Shown: positions 49,093 to 57,955 of the stretch, piece by piece
Layout of the letters: every line of letters starts with the position of its first letter
Position numbering within the stretch: the first letter of the stretch is position 1
From: Paenibacillus sp.
GTDB taxonomy: Bacteria > Bacillota > Bacilli > Paenibacillales > YIM-B00363
NCBI GenBank assembly: GCA_031181325.1
Contig: JAPSKX010000001.1
Span: 61,308 to 125,307 of the forward strand
Length of the DNA: 64,000 nucleotides
Direction: 5' to 3'
Program-made: the position numbers and the translations under genes
Notes under the pieces: model-generated
Seen by the model: the letters and a program-made list of their open reading frames with translations, nothing else
What the model was told of the DNA's origin: nothing
The model's database searches: none

Positions 49093-49279
49093 ATGGCCGA
49101 ATGCCGCACTTATTTCGGATAAAGTGGATTTGATTTTCCAACCGGTTGATCGTCTCCACGGTATCCCTCGAGCTGTCGCCGCCGGACTTCGACTTCCATT
49201 CTTCAAGCTCCTGCAGGAGCTTCGGCAAGTCCTCGTTCGCGTTCGAGCAATCGTAATTGCTTTCCAATTGATCCAACAT
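49091..49279 (-). CDS. Small hypothetical protein, possible coiled coil
   Basis: A 62-residue charged protein with no signal or membrane segment. DLPKLLQELEEWKSKSGG and TVETINRLENQIHFIRNKCG are both amphipathic helices with heptad-like leucines, suggesting a helical hairpin. GGGGAGGA lies 8 bases before the ATG, which supports a real gene. I do not recognise the family. The overlapping larger frame on the same strand has no comparable start. Confidence 0.6.
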   Translation of the reverse strand: MLDQLESNYDCSNANEDLPKLLQELEEWKSKSGGDSSRDTVETINRLENQIHFIRNKCGIRP

Positions 49280-49380
49280 GGCAAGTCCTCCCCGCGGGAA
49301 AATTGTGCGCCGAACATAGCTATTGTTCGTGGACGAGGCGGCCGTTATACGCCGGATTTTTCGTTCATCCTATAAAACTA

Positions 49381-49409
49381 TTGACGAATCTCTTTAAATC
49401 CGATAGGAT
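49381..49409 (+). promoter_or_regulatory. Sigma-A promoter of the Rbs-type transporter operon
   Basis: TTGACG, 17-base spacer, TAGGAT, about 35 bases before the start codon. No LacI-type palindrome or cre site was seen next to it. Confidence 0.6.
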
Positions 49410-49443
49410 TGCTTGTAATTAATAGATGGGGGTAGATTTACAG

Positions 49444-50595
49444 ATGTTCATCAACAAGAAGCTTCGTTACATAACGGGTCTTTCGCTGGCTGCGGCTATC
49501 GCGCTGTCGGGCTGCGGGCAGAACGCCGCGCCGACGAGCGGCGCCGGCGACGCGACGAGCAGTTCGGGCGGCGGCTCCGGCACGCCGGCTCCGGCGGTAG
49601 AGAATCTCCCGGCGGCGCTCGCCGAGAAGGGCGATATTAAAATCAACGTCATCCGCAAGATCGGCGGGGACGATCATACGGCGCAATTCCTCGCCGGCGC
49701 GAAGCAGGAAGGCGAGTCGCTGGGCTTTGGCGTAGACACCTTCTCGGCCGGCGGCGATACCGGCAAGTTCCTCGACGCGCTCGAGCAAGCGGCGAACGGC
49801 GATTACGACGGCGTCGTCATCTCGCACGGCGACGACCCGGCGACGGTGGACGCGGTCAAGAAGCTGGCGGACAAGGGCATTCCGGTCGTGGCGTTCGACT
49901 CCACGGGCGACTTGTCGGCGGTCGAAGGCACGACGCTGACGTCGCAGGACGACGAAGCGCTGGCGCAATTCGCGCTCGACCAGCTTGTGAAGGAGCAAGG
50001 CGAAGACGCGAAGATCGTCTACCTGTGGGTCGACGGCTTCCCGCCGATGGTACGCCGCAACGCGGTGTATCAAGCGACGCTCGAGAAGTACCCGAACCTC
50101 AAGGAGCTGGAGCGGTTCGGCGTCGCGAACGACAACACGTCGGTCGATACGCAGAACGCGGTCGCCGCGATGCTGGCGAAGTATCCGAAGGGCGAGATCG
50201 ACGCGATCTTCGCGACGTGGGACGCGTTCGCTAGCGGCGCGGCTCGCGCGTTGATCGAAGCGGGACGCACGGAAATCAAGATTTACGGCATCGACGTATC
50301 GAACGCCGACTTGCAGATCATGCAGGAAGAGAACAGCCCGTGGGTCGCGACGGCGGCCGTCGATCCGAAGATGATCGGCGCGGTCAACGTACGCCTCCTC
50401 GCGAAGAAGCTCGCCGGCGAAGAGACGCCGGCTGCGGTGAACCTCGAGGCGGCCTTGATCGACCAAGCGACGCTGAGCAAGGCGTCCGAGGCGGTCAACA
50501 TGCAGACGCTCGCGGACGTCATTCCGGGCTGGGGCCAGACGGACGCGTTCGAGGAAGACTGGATGAAATCGCTAAAAGAAGCGAACGCCAAATAA
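49444..50595 (+). CDS. Sugar ABC transporter substrate-binding lipoprotein, RbsB/periplasmic-binding-protein type
   Basis: A 383-residue lipoprotein. The signal peptide ends in lipobox ALSGC, followed by a Ser/Gly/Ala linker to about 50. The peripla_BP_4 fold shows IKINVIRKIGGDDHTAQFLAGAKQEGESLGF, a YDGVVISHGDDPATVDAVKKLADKGIPVVAFDS hinge strand and DAIFATWDAFASGAARALIEAG. It binds a monosaccharide or similar small ligand for the CUT2 transporter encoded next. ATG 49444 is preferred to 49426, whose Shine-Dalgarno is absent. Confidence 0.93.
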   Translation: MFINKKLRYITGLSLAAAIALSGCGQNAAPTSGAGDATSSSGGGSGTPAPAVENLPAALAEKGDIKINVIRKIGGDDHTAQFLAGAKQEGESLGFGVDTFSAGGDTGKFLDALEQAANGDYDGVVISHGDDPATVDAVKKLADKGIPVVAFDSTGDLSAVEGTTLTSQDDEALAQFALDQLVKEQGEDAKIVYLWVDGFPPMVRRNAVYQATLEKYPNLKELERFGVANDNTSVDTQNAVAAMLAKYPKGEIDAIFATWDAFASGAARALIEAGRTEIKIYGIDVSNADLQIMQEENSPWVATAAVDPKMIGAVNVRLLAKKLAGEETPAAVNLEAALIDQATLSKASEAVNMQTLADVIPGWGQTDAFEEDWMKSLKEANAK

Positions 50596-50630
50596 CGAAG
50601 GATTCATGCTATAATAATGTAACTTATGCG

Positions 50631-50658
50631 GCGCCCTTGTCCTTCGGATAAGGGCGCT
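50631..50658 (+). terminator. Intercistronic hairpin between binding-protein and ATPase genes
   Basis: A 12-bp stem (GCGCCCTTGTCC with GGATAAGGGCGC, one G-U) and a three-base loop, followed by TCTATCC. It likely ends most transcripts or protects the 3' end, giving more binding protein than ATPase. Confidence 0.6.
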
Positions 50659-50678
50659 CTATCCTGTCTGGAGAGTAG

Positions 50679-52211
50679 GTGGGTTGGTTGGGAGAATCGA
50701 AGACTAGCGCGCTTGAGATGAGCCGGATTTCGATCGCCTTCCCCGGCGTGCAGGCGCTCTCCGGCGTCGACTTCCGGGCCGAAGCCGGACGGGCCCACGC
50801 GCTCATCGGCGCGAACGGAGCCGGCAAGTCGACGCTTATGAAGGTGCTGTCCGGCGCCTATGATCATTATACGGGCGACATTCGGCTGAACGGGCGGGAC
50901 GTTCGGATCCGCTCTCCGAAGGACGCGAAGGACCATGGCATCCAGATCGTCTACCAAGAGGTCGACACGGCGCTCATTCCGAACCTGACGGTCGGCGAAA
51001 ACATAATGCTCGAGACGCTCGTGCACGGCATGCGCGGCAAGCAGCTCGTCGGCTGGAGGGAGCTGCATCGGTCCGCGCGGGCGGTGCTGGATCGGCTCGG
51101 GATCGACGGCATCCCGACGAGGAAGCTCGTGCAGGAGCTGACGCTCGCCGAAAAGCAGATGACGCTTATCGCGAGAGCGGCGTCGCGGGAATGCCGCTTC
51201 CTCGTGCTCGACGAGCCGACGGCGCCGCTCAGCTCCGGCGAGACGGAGCGGCTGTTCGCGCTCGTCCGGCAGCTGAAGGCGGACGGGGTCGGCGTCATCT
51301 TCATCTCGCACCGGCTGCCGGAATTGTACGAGATCTGCGAGGACATTACGATCATGCGGGACGGGCGGGTCGTCGCGAGAGACGAGCTGCGCAAGATGTC
51401 CCAGCAGCAGGTCATCGAGCACATGCTCGGCGCGAAGCTGGAAGGCCAATTCCCCGACCGCGACCGAACGATCGGCGAAGTGCGCTTCGAGGCGAAGGGC
51501 GTCCGGGACGGCGAGAAGGTCGATGGCGTCGACCTGACGATCCGCGCGGGCGAGATCGTCGGCGTCGCGGGACTCGTCGGCGCCGGCAAGACGGAGCTGT
51601 GCCGCGCCTTGTTCGGCGCGTCGCCGTCGGCCGCCGGCGAGCTGACGCTCGGCGGGCGCCGGCTGCGCGTCCGCTCGCCGCACGACGCCGTGCGCTTCGG
51701 GATCGCCCTCGTTCCGGAGGAGCGGCGCCGCGAGGGCGTGTTCGTCGACGAATCGGTCGCCGCGAATCTGACGGCCGCGACGCTGTCCCGCTTCACGGCA
51801 GGCGGGCCGTGGATCGCCGCCGGCAAGCTGCGGGACGCCGCCCGCGGCCTCATCGAATCGCTGGGCGTGAAGACGCCCAATGAATCGGCGCGCGTGCGGA
51901 ACTTATCCGGCGGCAATCAGCAGAAGATCGCGATCGGCAAGTGGCTGCTCGCCGACGCCGAGGTGTATATTTTCGACGAACCGACCAAGGGCGTCGACGT
52001 CGGCGCGAAGCGGGACATCTACGAGCTGATCGCGGAGCTGGCGCGCCGGGGGAAGTGCATCCTGTACGCCTCCAGCGAAATGTCGGAAATCTTGGGGCTG
52101 ACGGACCGCACGTACGTCATGTACGACGGCGCCGTCGCGAAGGAACTAGATACGCGCAGCACGAACGAGGAAGAACTGCTGCTGTACAGTACGGGAGGCA
52201 TGAAGCGATGA
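50679..52211 (+). CDS. Sugar ABC transporter ATP-binding protein with two ABC domains, RbsA-type
   Basis: A 510-residue CUT2 ATPase with two fused nucleotide-binding domains. Domain 1: Walker A GANGAGKST, Walker B FLVLDEPTAPLS, switch FISHR; the signature region reads LTLAEKQM, degenerate as usual. Domain 2: variant Walker A GLVGAGKTE, signature LSGGNQQK, IFDEPTKGVDVG. This asymmetry is normal for the RbsA/MglA/XylG group. GTG 50679 and TTG 50688 are both supported by Shine-Dalgarno-like sequences. The end overlaps the permease gene by four bases. Confidence 0.95.
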   Translation: MGWLGESKTSALEMSRISIAFPGVQALSGVDFRAEAGRAHALIGANGAGKSTLMKVLSGAYDHYTGDIRLNGRDVRIRSPKDAKDHGIQIVYQEVDTALIPNLTVGENIMLETLVHGMRGKQLVGWRELHRSARAVLDRLGIDGIPTRKLVQELTLAEKQMTLIARAASRECRFLVLDEPTAPLSSGETERLFALVRQLKADGVGVIFISHRLPELYEICEDITIMRDGRVVARDELRKMSQQQVIEHMLGAKLEGQFPDRDRTIGEVRFEAKGVRDGEKVDGVDLTIRAGEIVGVAGLVGAGKTELCRALFGASPSAAGELTLGGRRLRVRSPHDAVRFGIALVPEERRREGVFVDESVAANLTAATLSRFTAGGPWIAAGKLRDAARGLIESLGVKTPNESARVRNLSGGNQQKIAIGKWLLADAEVYIFDEPTKGVDVGAKRDIYELIAELARRGKCILYASSEMSEILGLTDRTYVMYDGAVAKELDTRSTNEEELLLYSTGGMKR

Positions 52212-53179
52212 ACGCCGTCGGGCATAAATTTTTCGACTTTTTATATAAATACGGGACCTTGCTTACGATTCTGCTGCTTATCGCCGTATTCGGCGCGGCG
52301 ACGGACAATTTCTTGAACGGCGCGAACATCGTCACGATCCTGCGCTCGATCTCGATCGTGACGATCATCGCGATCGGTCTCACCGTCTCGCTCGCGGTCG
52401 GCGGCTTCGACCTGTCCATCGGCTCGACGGCGTCGCTCGCGAACGCGATCGTCATCTCGATGTTCGTCTGGCACGGGCAAGCGACCGGCGTCGGCATCGG
52501 CGTCGCGCTCGTCTTCTGCTTGCTCGTCGGACTCGTCAACGCGTTCCTCGTCATCAACTTCAAGATCCAGGACATGCTCATGACGCTCGCCACGATGTTC
52601 GTATTCCAAGGCATCGCGCTGACGTACACCCGCGGGGCGACCATCTCGGAAAATATGATTCTCCCGAGCGGCGACTACGCGAGCGGCGAAATCCCGGACG
52701 CGTTCGGCATGATCGGGAAGGTGCCGTGGATCATTATCGTTATGCTGATCGTCGTGCTGGCCGTTCATCTGTTCCTGACCTATACGAAGCACGGCCGCTA
52801 TATGTACATGATCGGCGGCAACCCCGAGGCGGCGAAGCTGTCGGGCATCGCCGTCGGCAAATACCGGCTCGCCGCCTATGTCGTGTCGGCGCTGTTCGCC
52901 GGCATCGGCGGCATCGTGCTTGGCGCTCGGGTCATGAACGCCGAGGTGAACGCCGGCGCTCCGTACTTAATGGACGCGGTCGCCGCGGCATTCATCGGGT
53001 ACTCCGTCCTCGGCGCGGGCAAGCCGAACGCGTTCGGCACGTTCGCGGGGGCGGTGCTGATCGGCATCTTGTCCAATGGACTGATTATGTTGTCCGTGCC
53101 GTATTACGCGATGGACATCGTGAAAGGGTCCGTGCTCGCGGTCGCCTTGGCGATCACTTATTACAAGCGGGCGCATTAA
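52208..53179 (+). CDS. Sugar ABC transporter permease, RbsC-type
   Basis: A 323-residue CUT2 permease with eight or more predicted helices. Diagnostic segments are IGLTVSLAVGGFDLSIGSTASLANAI, GRYMYMIGGNPEAAKLSGIAVGKYRL (ATPase contact loop) and VAAAFIGYSVLGAGKPNAFGTFAGAVLIGILSNGLIML. The start is fixed by an ATGA overlap with the ATPase gene. Last gene of the operon; no kinase, mutarotase or regulator gene accompanies it, so the sugar cannot be inferred from context. Confidence 0.94.
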   Translation: MNAVGHKFFDFLYKYGTLLTILLLIAVFGAATDNFLNGANIVTILRSISIVTIIAIGLTVSLAVGGFDLSIGSTASLANAIVISMFVWHGQATGVGIGVALVFCLLVGLVNAFLVINFKIQDMLMTLATMFVFQGIALTYTRGATISENMILPSGDYASGEIPDAFGMIGKVPWIIIVMLIVVLAVHLFLTYTKHGRYMYMIGGNPEAAKLSGIAVGKYRLAAYVVSALFAGIGGIVLGARVMNAEVNAGAPYLMDAVAAAFIGYSVLGAGKPNAFGTFAGAVLIGILSNGLIMLSVPYYAMDIVKGSVLAVALAITYYKRAH

Positions 53180-53189
53180 TGTGCGGAAG

Positions 53190-53234
53190 ACCGCTCCGAA
53201 CGGCCGCTTAGGGCGCCGACGGGGCGGTTTTTTT
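53190..53234 (+). terminator. Rho-independent terminator of the Rbs-type operon
   Basis: ACCGCTCCG pairs with CGGGGCGGT (one G-U), followed by a run of seven T. Confidence 0.85.
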
Positions 53235-53383
53235 GTACGAGGGCAGAGGAAGGGACGAGATTCCGCGCCCCCTTCCCTTGATATCCCTTCGTTCAGCTCG
53301 CGCATGGATGGGGAAGCATCGTTGACAGGGAGCGCGATTCCGTGATGTAATTCGAGCAGTGAGTAGCATAGGGGGCAAATGCG

Positions 53384-53932
53384 ATGGCAGGGTACATTGC
53401 GTTGTTGAGAGGCATCAACGTCGGCGGCAATAACGTCGTGAAGATGGCGGAGCTGCGGGCGGAGCTGGAGGCGCGCGGGCTGCGCAGCGTGCGCACGTAT
53501 ATTCAGAGCGGCAACATCTTGTGCGAGTCGGATGATGCGGCGGAGACGGTCGCCGGGCTCGTCGGCGCGACGCTCGAAGCGATGCTCGGGAGGACGATCG
53601 AGGTCGTCGTCCGCTCGTACGCCGAGCTGGAGCGAATCATGGCGGACTGCCCTTATACGCCGGGCTCGGCGGAGGAGGGCAAGCGCATCATGCTGGCGCT
53701 GTTTAAGGAACCGGTCTCGCCGGGAACGCTCGAGACGGCGCTGCGCGGCGGGCCGGAGGAAGCGGAATCCGGCGACGCGTTCACGGCGAGCGAGCGGGAG
53801 GCGTACCTCCGCTTCGGCGCGAAGTTGTCGGAATCGCCGCTCGGCGACCGCATGATGAAGCTGAAGGGCAACGGCGTCACGACGCGGAATTGGAATACGA
53901 TGGACAAGCTGCTGACGATGTCACGGGAGTAA
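53384..53932 (+). CDS. DUF1697 protein
   Basis: A 182-residue soluble protein. It opens with the family hallmark YIALLRGINVGGNNVVKMAELRAELEARGLRSVRTYIQSGNILCES and closes with the equally typical MMKLKGNGVTTRNWNTMDKLLTM. No enzymatic activity is established for the family. Monocistronic, with GGGGG before the ATG and a terminator after the stop. Confidence 0.93.
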   Translation: MAGYIALLRGINVGGNNVVKMAELRAELEARGLRSVRTYIQSGNILCESDDAAETVAGLVGATLEAMLGRTIEVVVRSYAELERIMADCPYTPGSAEEGKRIMLALFKEPVSPGTLETALRGGPEEAESGDAFTASEREAYLRFGAKLSESPLGDRMMKLKGNGVTTRNWNTMDKLLTMSRE

Positions 53933-53981
53933 AGCGGATCGGTGCCGCTGTCGGAAGATCGCAGACAGACCGCGGACGCGT

Positions 53982-54012
53982 GAAGGGCAAGGCGGAATTC
54001 GCCTTGCCCTTC
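53982..54012. terminator. Bidirectional terminator between DUF1697 and DUF2269 genes
   Basis: GAAGGGCAAGGCG and CGCCTTGCCCTTC form a perfect 13-bp stem with a five-base loop between convergent genes. Confidence 0.8.
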
Positions 54013-54019
54013 GGTGCGT

Positions 54020-54493
54020 TCACCACAGCGTCGCCGTAGGTTTTAGGATCATCAGCAGGAACAGCGCCAACGCCAATCCGTGCGCCAGCCACATCGTGCC
54101 GCCGACGCGCCGTAACGCGTCCTCGACCTGAAGCGGAACGACGGTCTCCGACTGCCCGCCCGCGTTCCGCCGCCAATCCATGACCGGCTTCAGCTGCCGG
54201 CCGGCGACGCCGACGACGACGATCTGCACGAGGATGAACAGCGCGAGCGAGCCGACGAGCCAAAGCTGCCCGAAGCTGCCGTAGCGATACAACGCGACGA
54301 GCAGAATGCCGCTCAGCACCGCGAGCGGGCCGCCGACCTTCGGGAACCGCTCGACGATCGCCATGCCGTCGAGCGATTGCCGCAGCTGCGCCGCCGTTTG
54401 GTTGCCGCGCAGGAAGAGATGCATGACGAAGGTCGGACCGATGCCGACGATCGCCGACAGCACATGGACCGCCACCAATAGCTTCAATAACAT
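54020..54493 (-). CDS. DUF2269-type integral membrane protein
   Basis: A 157-residue protein with four predicted helices (LLKLLVAVHVLSAIVGIGPTFVMHLF; GGPLAVLSGILLVALYRYG; LWLVGSLALFILVQIVVVGVAG; TMWLAHGLALALFLLMILKP). The HVLSAIVGIGPTF start is characteristic of DUF2269. Conserved His in the first and last helices could bind haem or a metal, but this is speculative. It lies 22 bases after the stalk-domain gene on the same strand. Confidence 0.82.
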   Translation of the reverse strand: MLLKLLVAVHVLSAIVGIGPTFVMHLFLRGNQTAAQLRQSLDGMAIVERFPKVGGPLAVLSGILLVALYRYGSFGQLWLVGSLALFILVQIVVVGVAGRQLKPVMDWRRNAGGQSETVVPLQVEDALRRVGGTMWLAHGLALALFLLMILKPTATLW

Positions 54494-54515
54494 ATGAAGA
54501 CTCCTTTCTGTAAAC

Positions 54516-55226
54516 TCATTGAATCTGCTGTTGCTCCGCGTCGGAGATGAAGTACAGATGGATGTCGTAATGCGGCGTCTCGAAGCCAGGGTGTCCCTCC
54601 GGCTGGAACTCGATGTCCGCCTGCACGACCGCCGGCGAAGGGACGCCTTTCATCCCCTTCAGATTCACGTGGTTTTTCCCTTGCTCGAAGTCGTTCTGAT
54701 CGATCATATACTCTAGGAACACGAGCTTTCCTTCGTGTACGCCGTAGAACGGCCCGATCGGCAGCTCTCCCGCTTGCGGGTTGGCCCAATGCTCGCCCAT
54801 CGCGGGCACGGTCTCGGACACCTTGATCGACCCTTCCGGCAGCGCCAACACATAAATTTCATTGCGTTCGGCGTCGTAGGTCACCTGCTGAGCGCCGACG
54901 GCCGCCGCCAAGTCCCGCACCCACGCAGTCGGTTCGCCCCGGTGCATGCGTACGTTCGCGACGACGTTCCCCTGTAGAACCGCTTCGTTCTTCCCGCTCT
55001 CCAGCGTGAAGGCAGCGTCGAACAGGTCGGCGAACGCCCGAATCGACACGTACATCTTCCCGTCCGCCGTCGTGTGATTCGCGGCCGATTCCACCTTGAC
55101 GCCGTTGACGACCGCCGTGAGCGTCTCATGCTTCGCCGTCGGGGCATGGGGAATCGAGCCGTGAGCGGATACGCTCCCGCTCCATACGCCGAACAACGCG
55201 ACGGACGCGATCAACCATTTTCTCAT
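54516..55226 (-). CDS. Secreted protein with stalk domain and DUF5602/TTHB210-like domain
   Basis: A 236-residue exported protein with a signal peptide (1-21, ASVALFGVWSGSVSA). A copper-amine-oxidase-type stalk domain (about 36-110) has TAVVNGVKVESAANHTTADGKMYVSIRAFADLF. The C-terminal domain (about 135-230) has GELPIGPFYGVHEGKLVFLEYMIDQNDFEQG and GHPGFETPHYDIHLYFIS; the clustered His and Asp residues in the last segment suggest metal binding. Related TTHB210-like domains are of unknown function. Probably in one operon with the cupin gene upstream and the DUF2269 gene downstream. Confidence 0.82.
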   Translation of the reverse strand: MRKWLIASVALFGVWSGSVSAHGSIPHAPTAKHETLTAVVNGVKVESAANHTTADGKMYVSIRAFADLFDAAFTLESGKNEAVLQGNVVANVRMHRGEPTAWVRDLAAAVGAQQVTYDAERNEIYVLALPEGSIKVSETVPAMGEHWANPQAGELPIGPFYGVHEGKLVFLEYMIDQNDFEQGKNHVNLKGMKGVPSPAVVQADIEFQPEGHPGFETPHYDIHLYFISDAEQQQIQ

Positions 55227-55256
55227 TAGAATTCCTCTCCTTTATCCGTTCGCAGA

Positions 55257-55718
55257 TTAAAACACGATGCCGTATTTCGCCGCTTCTTCGATCATGCCGC
55301 GAATTTGCTCTTCGCTAGGCGGGCCTTGGGGCGCGGGCGGAATCGCCTCCGGATCGGCGGGCGCGCCGTTCGCCCGGAAAAACTGCTCGAAACCGGCGGG
55401 GAAGATGCCCACCAGCAGCTTCGCACGGTCGGATTCGACCCGGTAGGAATGCCTGACGTCGCGGGGCAAATACACGTATGTGCCCGGCGTGGCCCGGATC
55501 GTGTCTTCGCCTACCTGCACGGTGATGTCCCCTTCCAAGACGTAGTAATGCTCATCCTCGTTCAAGTGCGTGTGCGGCGGCGTGTCGGCCCCTTTCACGA
55601 GCAAAAACTCGATCAAGGAAAACCGGTTCCCCGTGTCTTCGCCTTGCAGCAGGAACGTCGCCCGCGTGCCCAGCGAAAAATACGTATTGCTCTCGTCTCT
55701 TCTTGCGAATTTCTTCAT
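55257..55718 (-). CDS. Cupin-domain protein, quercetin-dioxygenase-like
   Basis: A 153-residue single-domain cupin. Motif 1 is GADTPPHTHLNEDEHYYVLEGDITVQVG with His/His/Glu/His-type metal ligands, and motif 2 is ATPGTYVYLPRDVRHSYRV. A helical C-terminal tail of about 40 residues (PPSEEQIRGMIEEAAKYGIVF) follows. It may be a small dioxygenase or a ligand-binding protein; the sequence does not decide. AGGAGG precedes the ATG. First gene of the minus-strand cluster and divergent from the STAND-LuxR regulator. Confidence 0.88.
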   Translation of the reverse strand: MKKFARRDESNTYFSLGTRATFLLQGEDTGNRFSLIEFLLVKGADTPPHTHLNEDEHYYVLEGDITVQVGEDTIRATPGTYVYLPRDVRHSYRVESDRAKLLVGIFPAGFEQFFRANGAPADPEAIPPAPQGPPSEEQIRGMIEEAAKYGIVF

Positions 55719-55813
55719 TCGTCTTACCTCCTAGAAAATGTATCGTCGTTTCGCTTTCTCAAGGTACCACGCTACCGCGCTCGGTTGAATTATCTTATAA
55801 TATAAATCGACCC

Positions 55814-55827
55814 TATACTTTCGTATA
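55814..55827. promoter_or_regulatory. Inverted repeat TATAC-TTTC-GTATA in the cupin/LuxR divergent region
   Basis: A five-base inverted repeat with a four-base spacer, 30 bases before the LuxR-type regulator start and about 100 bases before the divergent cupin gene. It could be an operator for either unit. AT-rich -10-like sequences overlap it. Confidence 0.3.
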
Positions 55828-55856
55828 AAAGACCCTTCAGAGGGAGACGAAGCATC

Positions 55857-57878
55857 ATGGCCGATATCGGCAACGAGAGGCAGATCGACGCCTACGAGCG
55901 GACGTTCATGGCGGGCAGACGCCAAGAAGTCGACCGATTCCGCCGACTGCTGAACGGGTCGTCGCCCGGGAAGCGGCTGATCAATATTTACGGCATCGGC
56001 GGGATGGGGAAGAGCTTCCTGCTCGACGAATTCCGCCGCATCGCCGCCGAATGCGGCTATCGGTTTCTCCTGCTGGACAGCCGCGATTTCCTGCATACGC
56101 CGCAGTCGCTCAGCGCGCGGTTGGCGCGATTGGCGGAATATCCGGACGCGGACGCGGGGCGGCTCGAACCCGAAGACGAGTCGTTCGAGGTGTCCGACGC
56201 GATCCGCCGCGTGAACGCCGTCGCGGCCGAACGGCCGCTCTGCTTGGCCTTCGATACCTACGAAGAGATGGAATCGCTCGATCAATGGATCCGCGAGCAG
56301 CTGCTGCCTCGGCTCGATCCGTCGGTCCCGGTCGCCGTCGCGGGCCGGAACCCGCTGCAGGGGGCCTGGAAGCTGTCTCCGGCGTGGCGGCAGATGATCG
56401 AATGGGCGCCGCTGTCCGAGCTGGCGTACGACGATGCGAAGGCGTATTTAGAACGCCATGGCATCCGGGACGACGCTTCGATCCGGGCGGTCTGGAACAA
56501 GACGAAGGGCCACCCGCTGTCGCTGTCGTTGGCGGCGCACGCGGCGACCGTGCGGGAGGATGCGCGGCTCGCGGACGAGGAGGTATTCCCGTTCGTCGCC
56601 GGCCAATGGCTGAGAGAAGTGCCCGGGCCCGCGCTCCGGTCGCTCGTCGAAGCCGCGGCGGTGCTGCGGCATTTCAATCAAGAAATACTGTCGTACGCGA
56701 TCGACGCCCCCGTGACGACGGAGCAGTTCCAAGAGCTCGTCTCGCTGTCGTTCGTGCGGCGCGTGTCCCGCGGATGGCTGCTGCACGATCTCGTACGGAC
56801 GGCCGTCGCCGAAGACCTTCGAGCGCGGACGCCGGAGACGTACAACGCGCTCCGCAGACGCGGAGCCGCGTATTTCTATCGCGCCGTCGGCCGCGGGCCC
56901 GGCGCGTCCCGCGACGGATGGGAAGCGGCCGAGGCGTTCTATTACGTGGGCGACCACTTGATCCGGGAGTTTTTCTATCAGACCGCTTCTCCGCATTATT
57001 TCGAGCCGTTGGACGACGCGAACGCGGAAGAGGCGGCGCGGTATCTTGCGCATCGGAAAGCGTCTCCGAAGGAAGTGCGCATTCCGTACGTCGATCCGGA
57101 GACAAACGCGCCGAAGGAGTTCGTCATTACGCCGGAACAGAGCTTGTTTCCGGTTAAGCACTTGCATCTGGACGAGCTGAGGGAGCTGCACCGCGTGCAT
57201 ATTCGCCTGCTGCGAAAGCCGTCGGGCGAGATGGTCGGATTGTCCGTCGTCATTCCGATTCACGAGAAGACGCTGGACTTCCTGCTGAACAAGCCGCTGT
57301 CCTCGGCGTTCTTCCGCAGCTTGGACGAACGGCGGCTGAACGCCATGCGCGTGCCGGCCGACACCGATTACGGCTTATTCGTCTACGGCATCGACGTGGC
57401 CGACTTCGGCGACTGGAAGCTGCGCGCCGACGCCGGCCTGCATTTCATCACGCAAATGCTGACCGGCGGCTTCATCGCCGGCTCGCCGCCCCCGCTTCCG
57501 TTCTTCCGCGAGGTGCATCAGCGGTTGGGCTGCGAGACGGCGGACGCGGTTCACTACGATTACGACGGTCGTACGCCCGCTCATACATACTATCTGGATA
57601 CGCGGGGGCCGCGGTTGCATCAATATCTTCGGAAGATGATGGCGCAGCTCGGGCTCGACGCGGAGGAACCGCGGAAGGCGGAACCGGACTTGTCGATGCT
57701 CACCGAACGGGAGGCCGACATCGTCGCGCTCATCGGCAAGGGCCTGAAGAACGCGGACGTCGCCGCGAGGCTGTTCGTCAGCGAAATCACCGTGAAGAAG
57801 CACTTGACCTCGATCTTTCAGAAGCTCGGCGTCACGAACCGCACGCAGCTGGTGAGCAAGCTGTTCGAGCGAGAATAA
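55857..57878 (+). CDS. STAND ATPase transcriptional regulator with C-terminal LuxR HTH
   Basis: A 673-residue cytoplasmic regulator. The NTPase domain starts with P-loop NIYGIGGMGKSFLLDEFRR (about 43-60) and a Walker B-like RPLCLAFDTYEEM; a winged-helix-like region follows to about 330. The middle (about 335-590) has no repeats that I recognise; it contains FVITPEQSLFPVKHLHLDELRELHRVHIRLLRKPSGEMVGLSVVIPI, reminiscent of acyltransferase or GAF folds. The C-terminal LuxR helix-turn-helix (about 608-665) has LTEREADIVALIGKGLKNADVAARLFVSEITVKKHLTSIFQKLGV. Typical MalT-like proteins are longer. It probably controls the divergent cupin/stalk/DUF2269 cluster. Confidence 0.88.
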   Translation: MADIGNERQIDAYERTFMAGRRQEVDRFRRLLNGSSPGKRLINIYGIGGMGKSFLLDEFRRIAAECGYRFLLLDSRDFLHTPQSLSARLARLAEYPDADAGRLEPEDESFEVSDAIRRVNAVAAERPLCLAFDTYEEMESLDQWIREQLLPRLDPSVPVAVAGRNPLQGAWKLSPAWRQMIEWAPLSELAYDDAKAYLERHGIRDDASIRAVWNKTKGHPLSLSLAAHAATVREDARLADEEVFPFVAGQWLREVPGPALRSLVEAAAVLRHFNQEILSYAIDAPVTTEQFQELVSLSFVRRVSRGWLLHDLVRTAVAEDLRARTPETYNALRRRGAAYFYRAVGRGPGASRDGWEAAEAFYYVGDHLIREFFYQTASPHYFEPLDDANAEEAARYLAHRKASPKEVRIPYVDPETNAPKEFVITPEQSLFPVKHLHLDELRELHRVHIRLLRKPSGEMVGLSVVIPIHEKTLDFLLNKPLSSAFFRSLDERRLNAMRVPADTDYGLFVYGIDVADFGDWKLRADAGLHFITQMLTGGFIAGSPPPLPFFREVHQRLGCETADAVHYDYDGRTPAHTYYLDTRGPRLHQYLRKMMAQLGLDAEEPRKAEPDLSMLTEREADIVALIGKGLKNADVAARLFVSEITVKKHLTSIFQKLGVTNRTQLVSKLFERE

Positions 57879-57894
57879 CGAATCCGAACGAACG

Positions 57895-57938
57895 AAAATA
57901 GAGCAGGCGGCCCGCATCGGCCGTCTGCTCTATTTTCA
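57895..57938. terminator. Strong bidirectional terminator between LuxR and AraC genes
   Basis: A 19-bp inverted repeat (GAAAATAGAGCAGGCGGCC and its near-perfect complement) with a six-base loop, with A and T tracts on both sides. Confidence 0.95.
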
Positions 57939-57955
57939 TGTTCCTAACGATTCGT

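Noticed and set aside
49039..49317. 92-codon minus-strand frame overlapping the small 62-residue gene
   Set aside because: It is another frame of the same stretch, Arg/Ser/Thr-rich; the 62-residue frame has a strong Shine-Dalgarno and helical composition.
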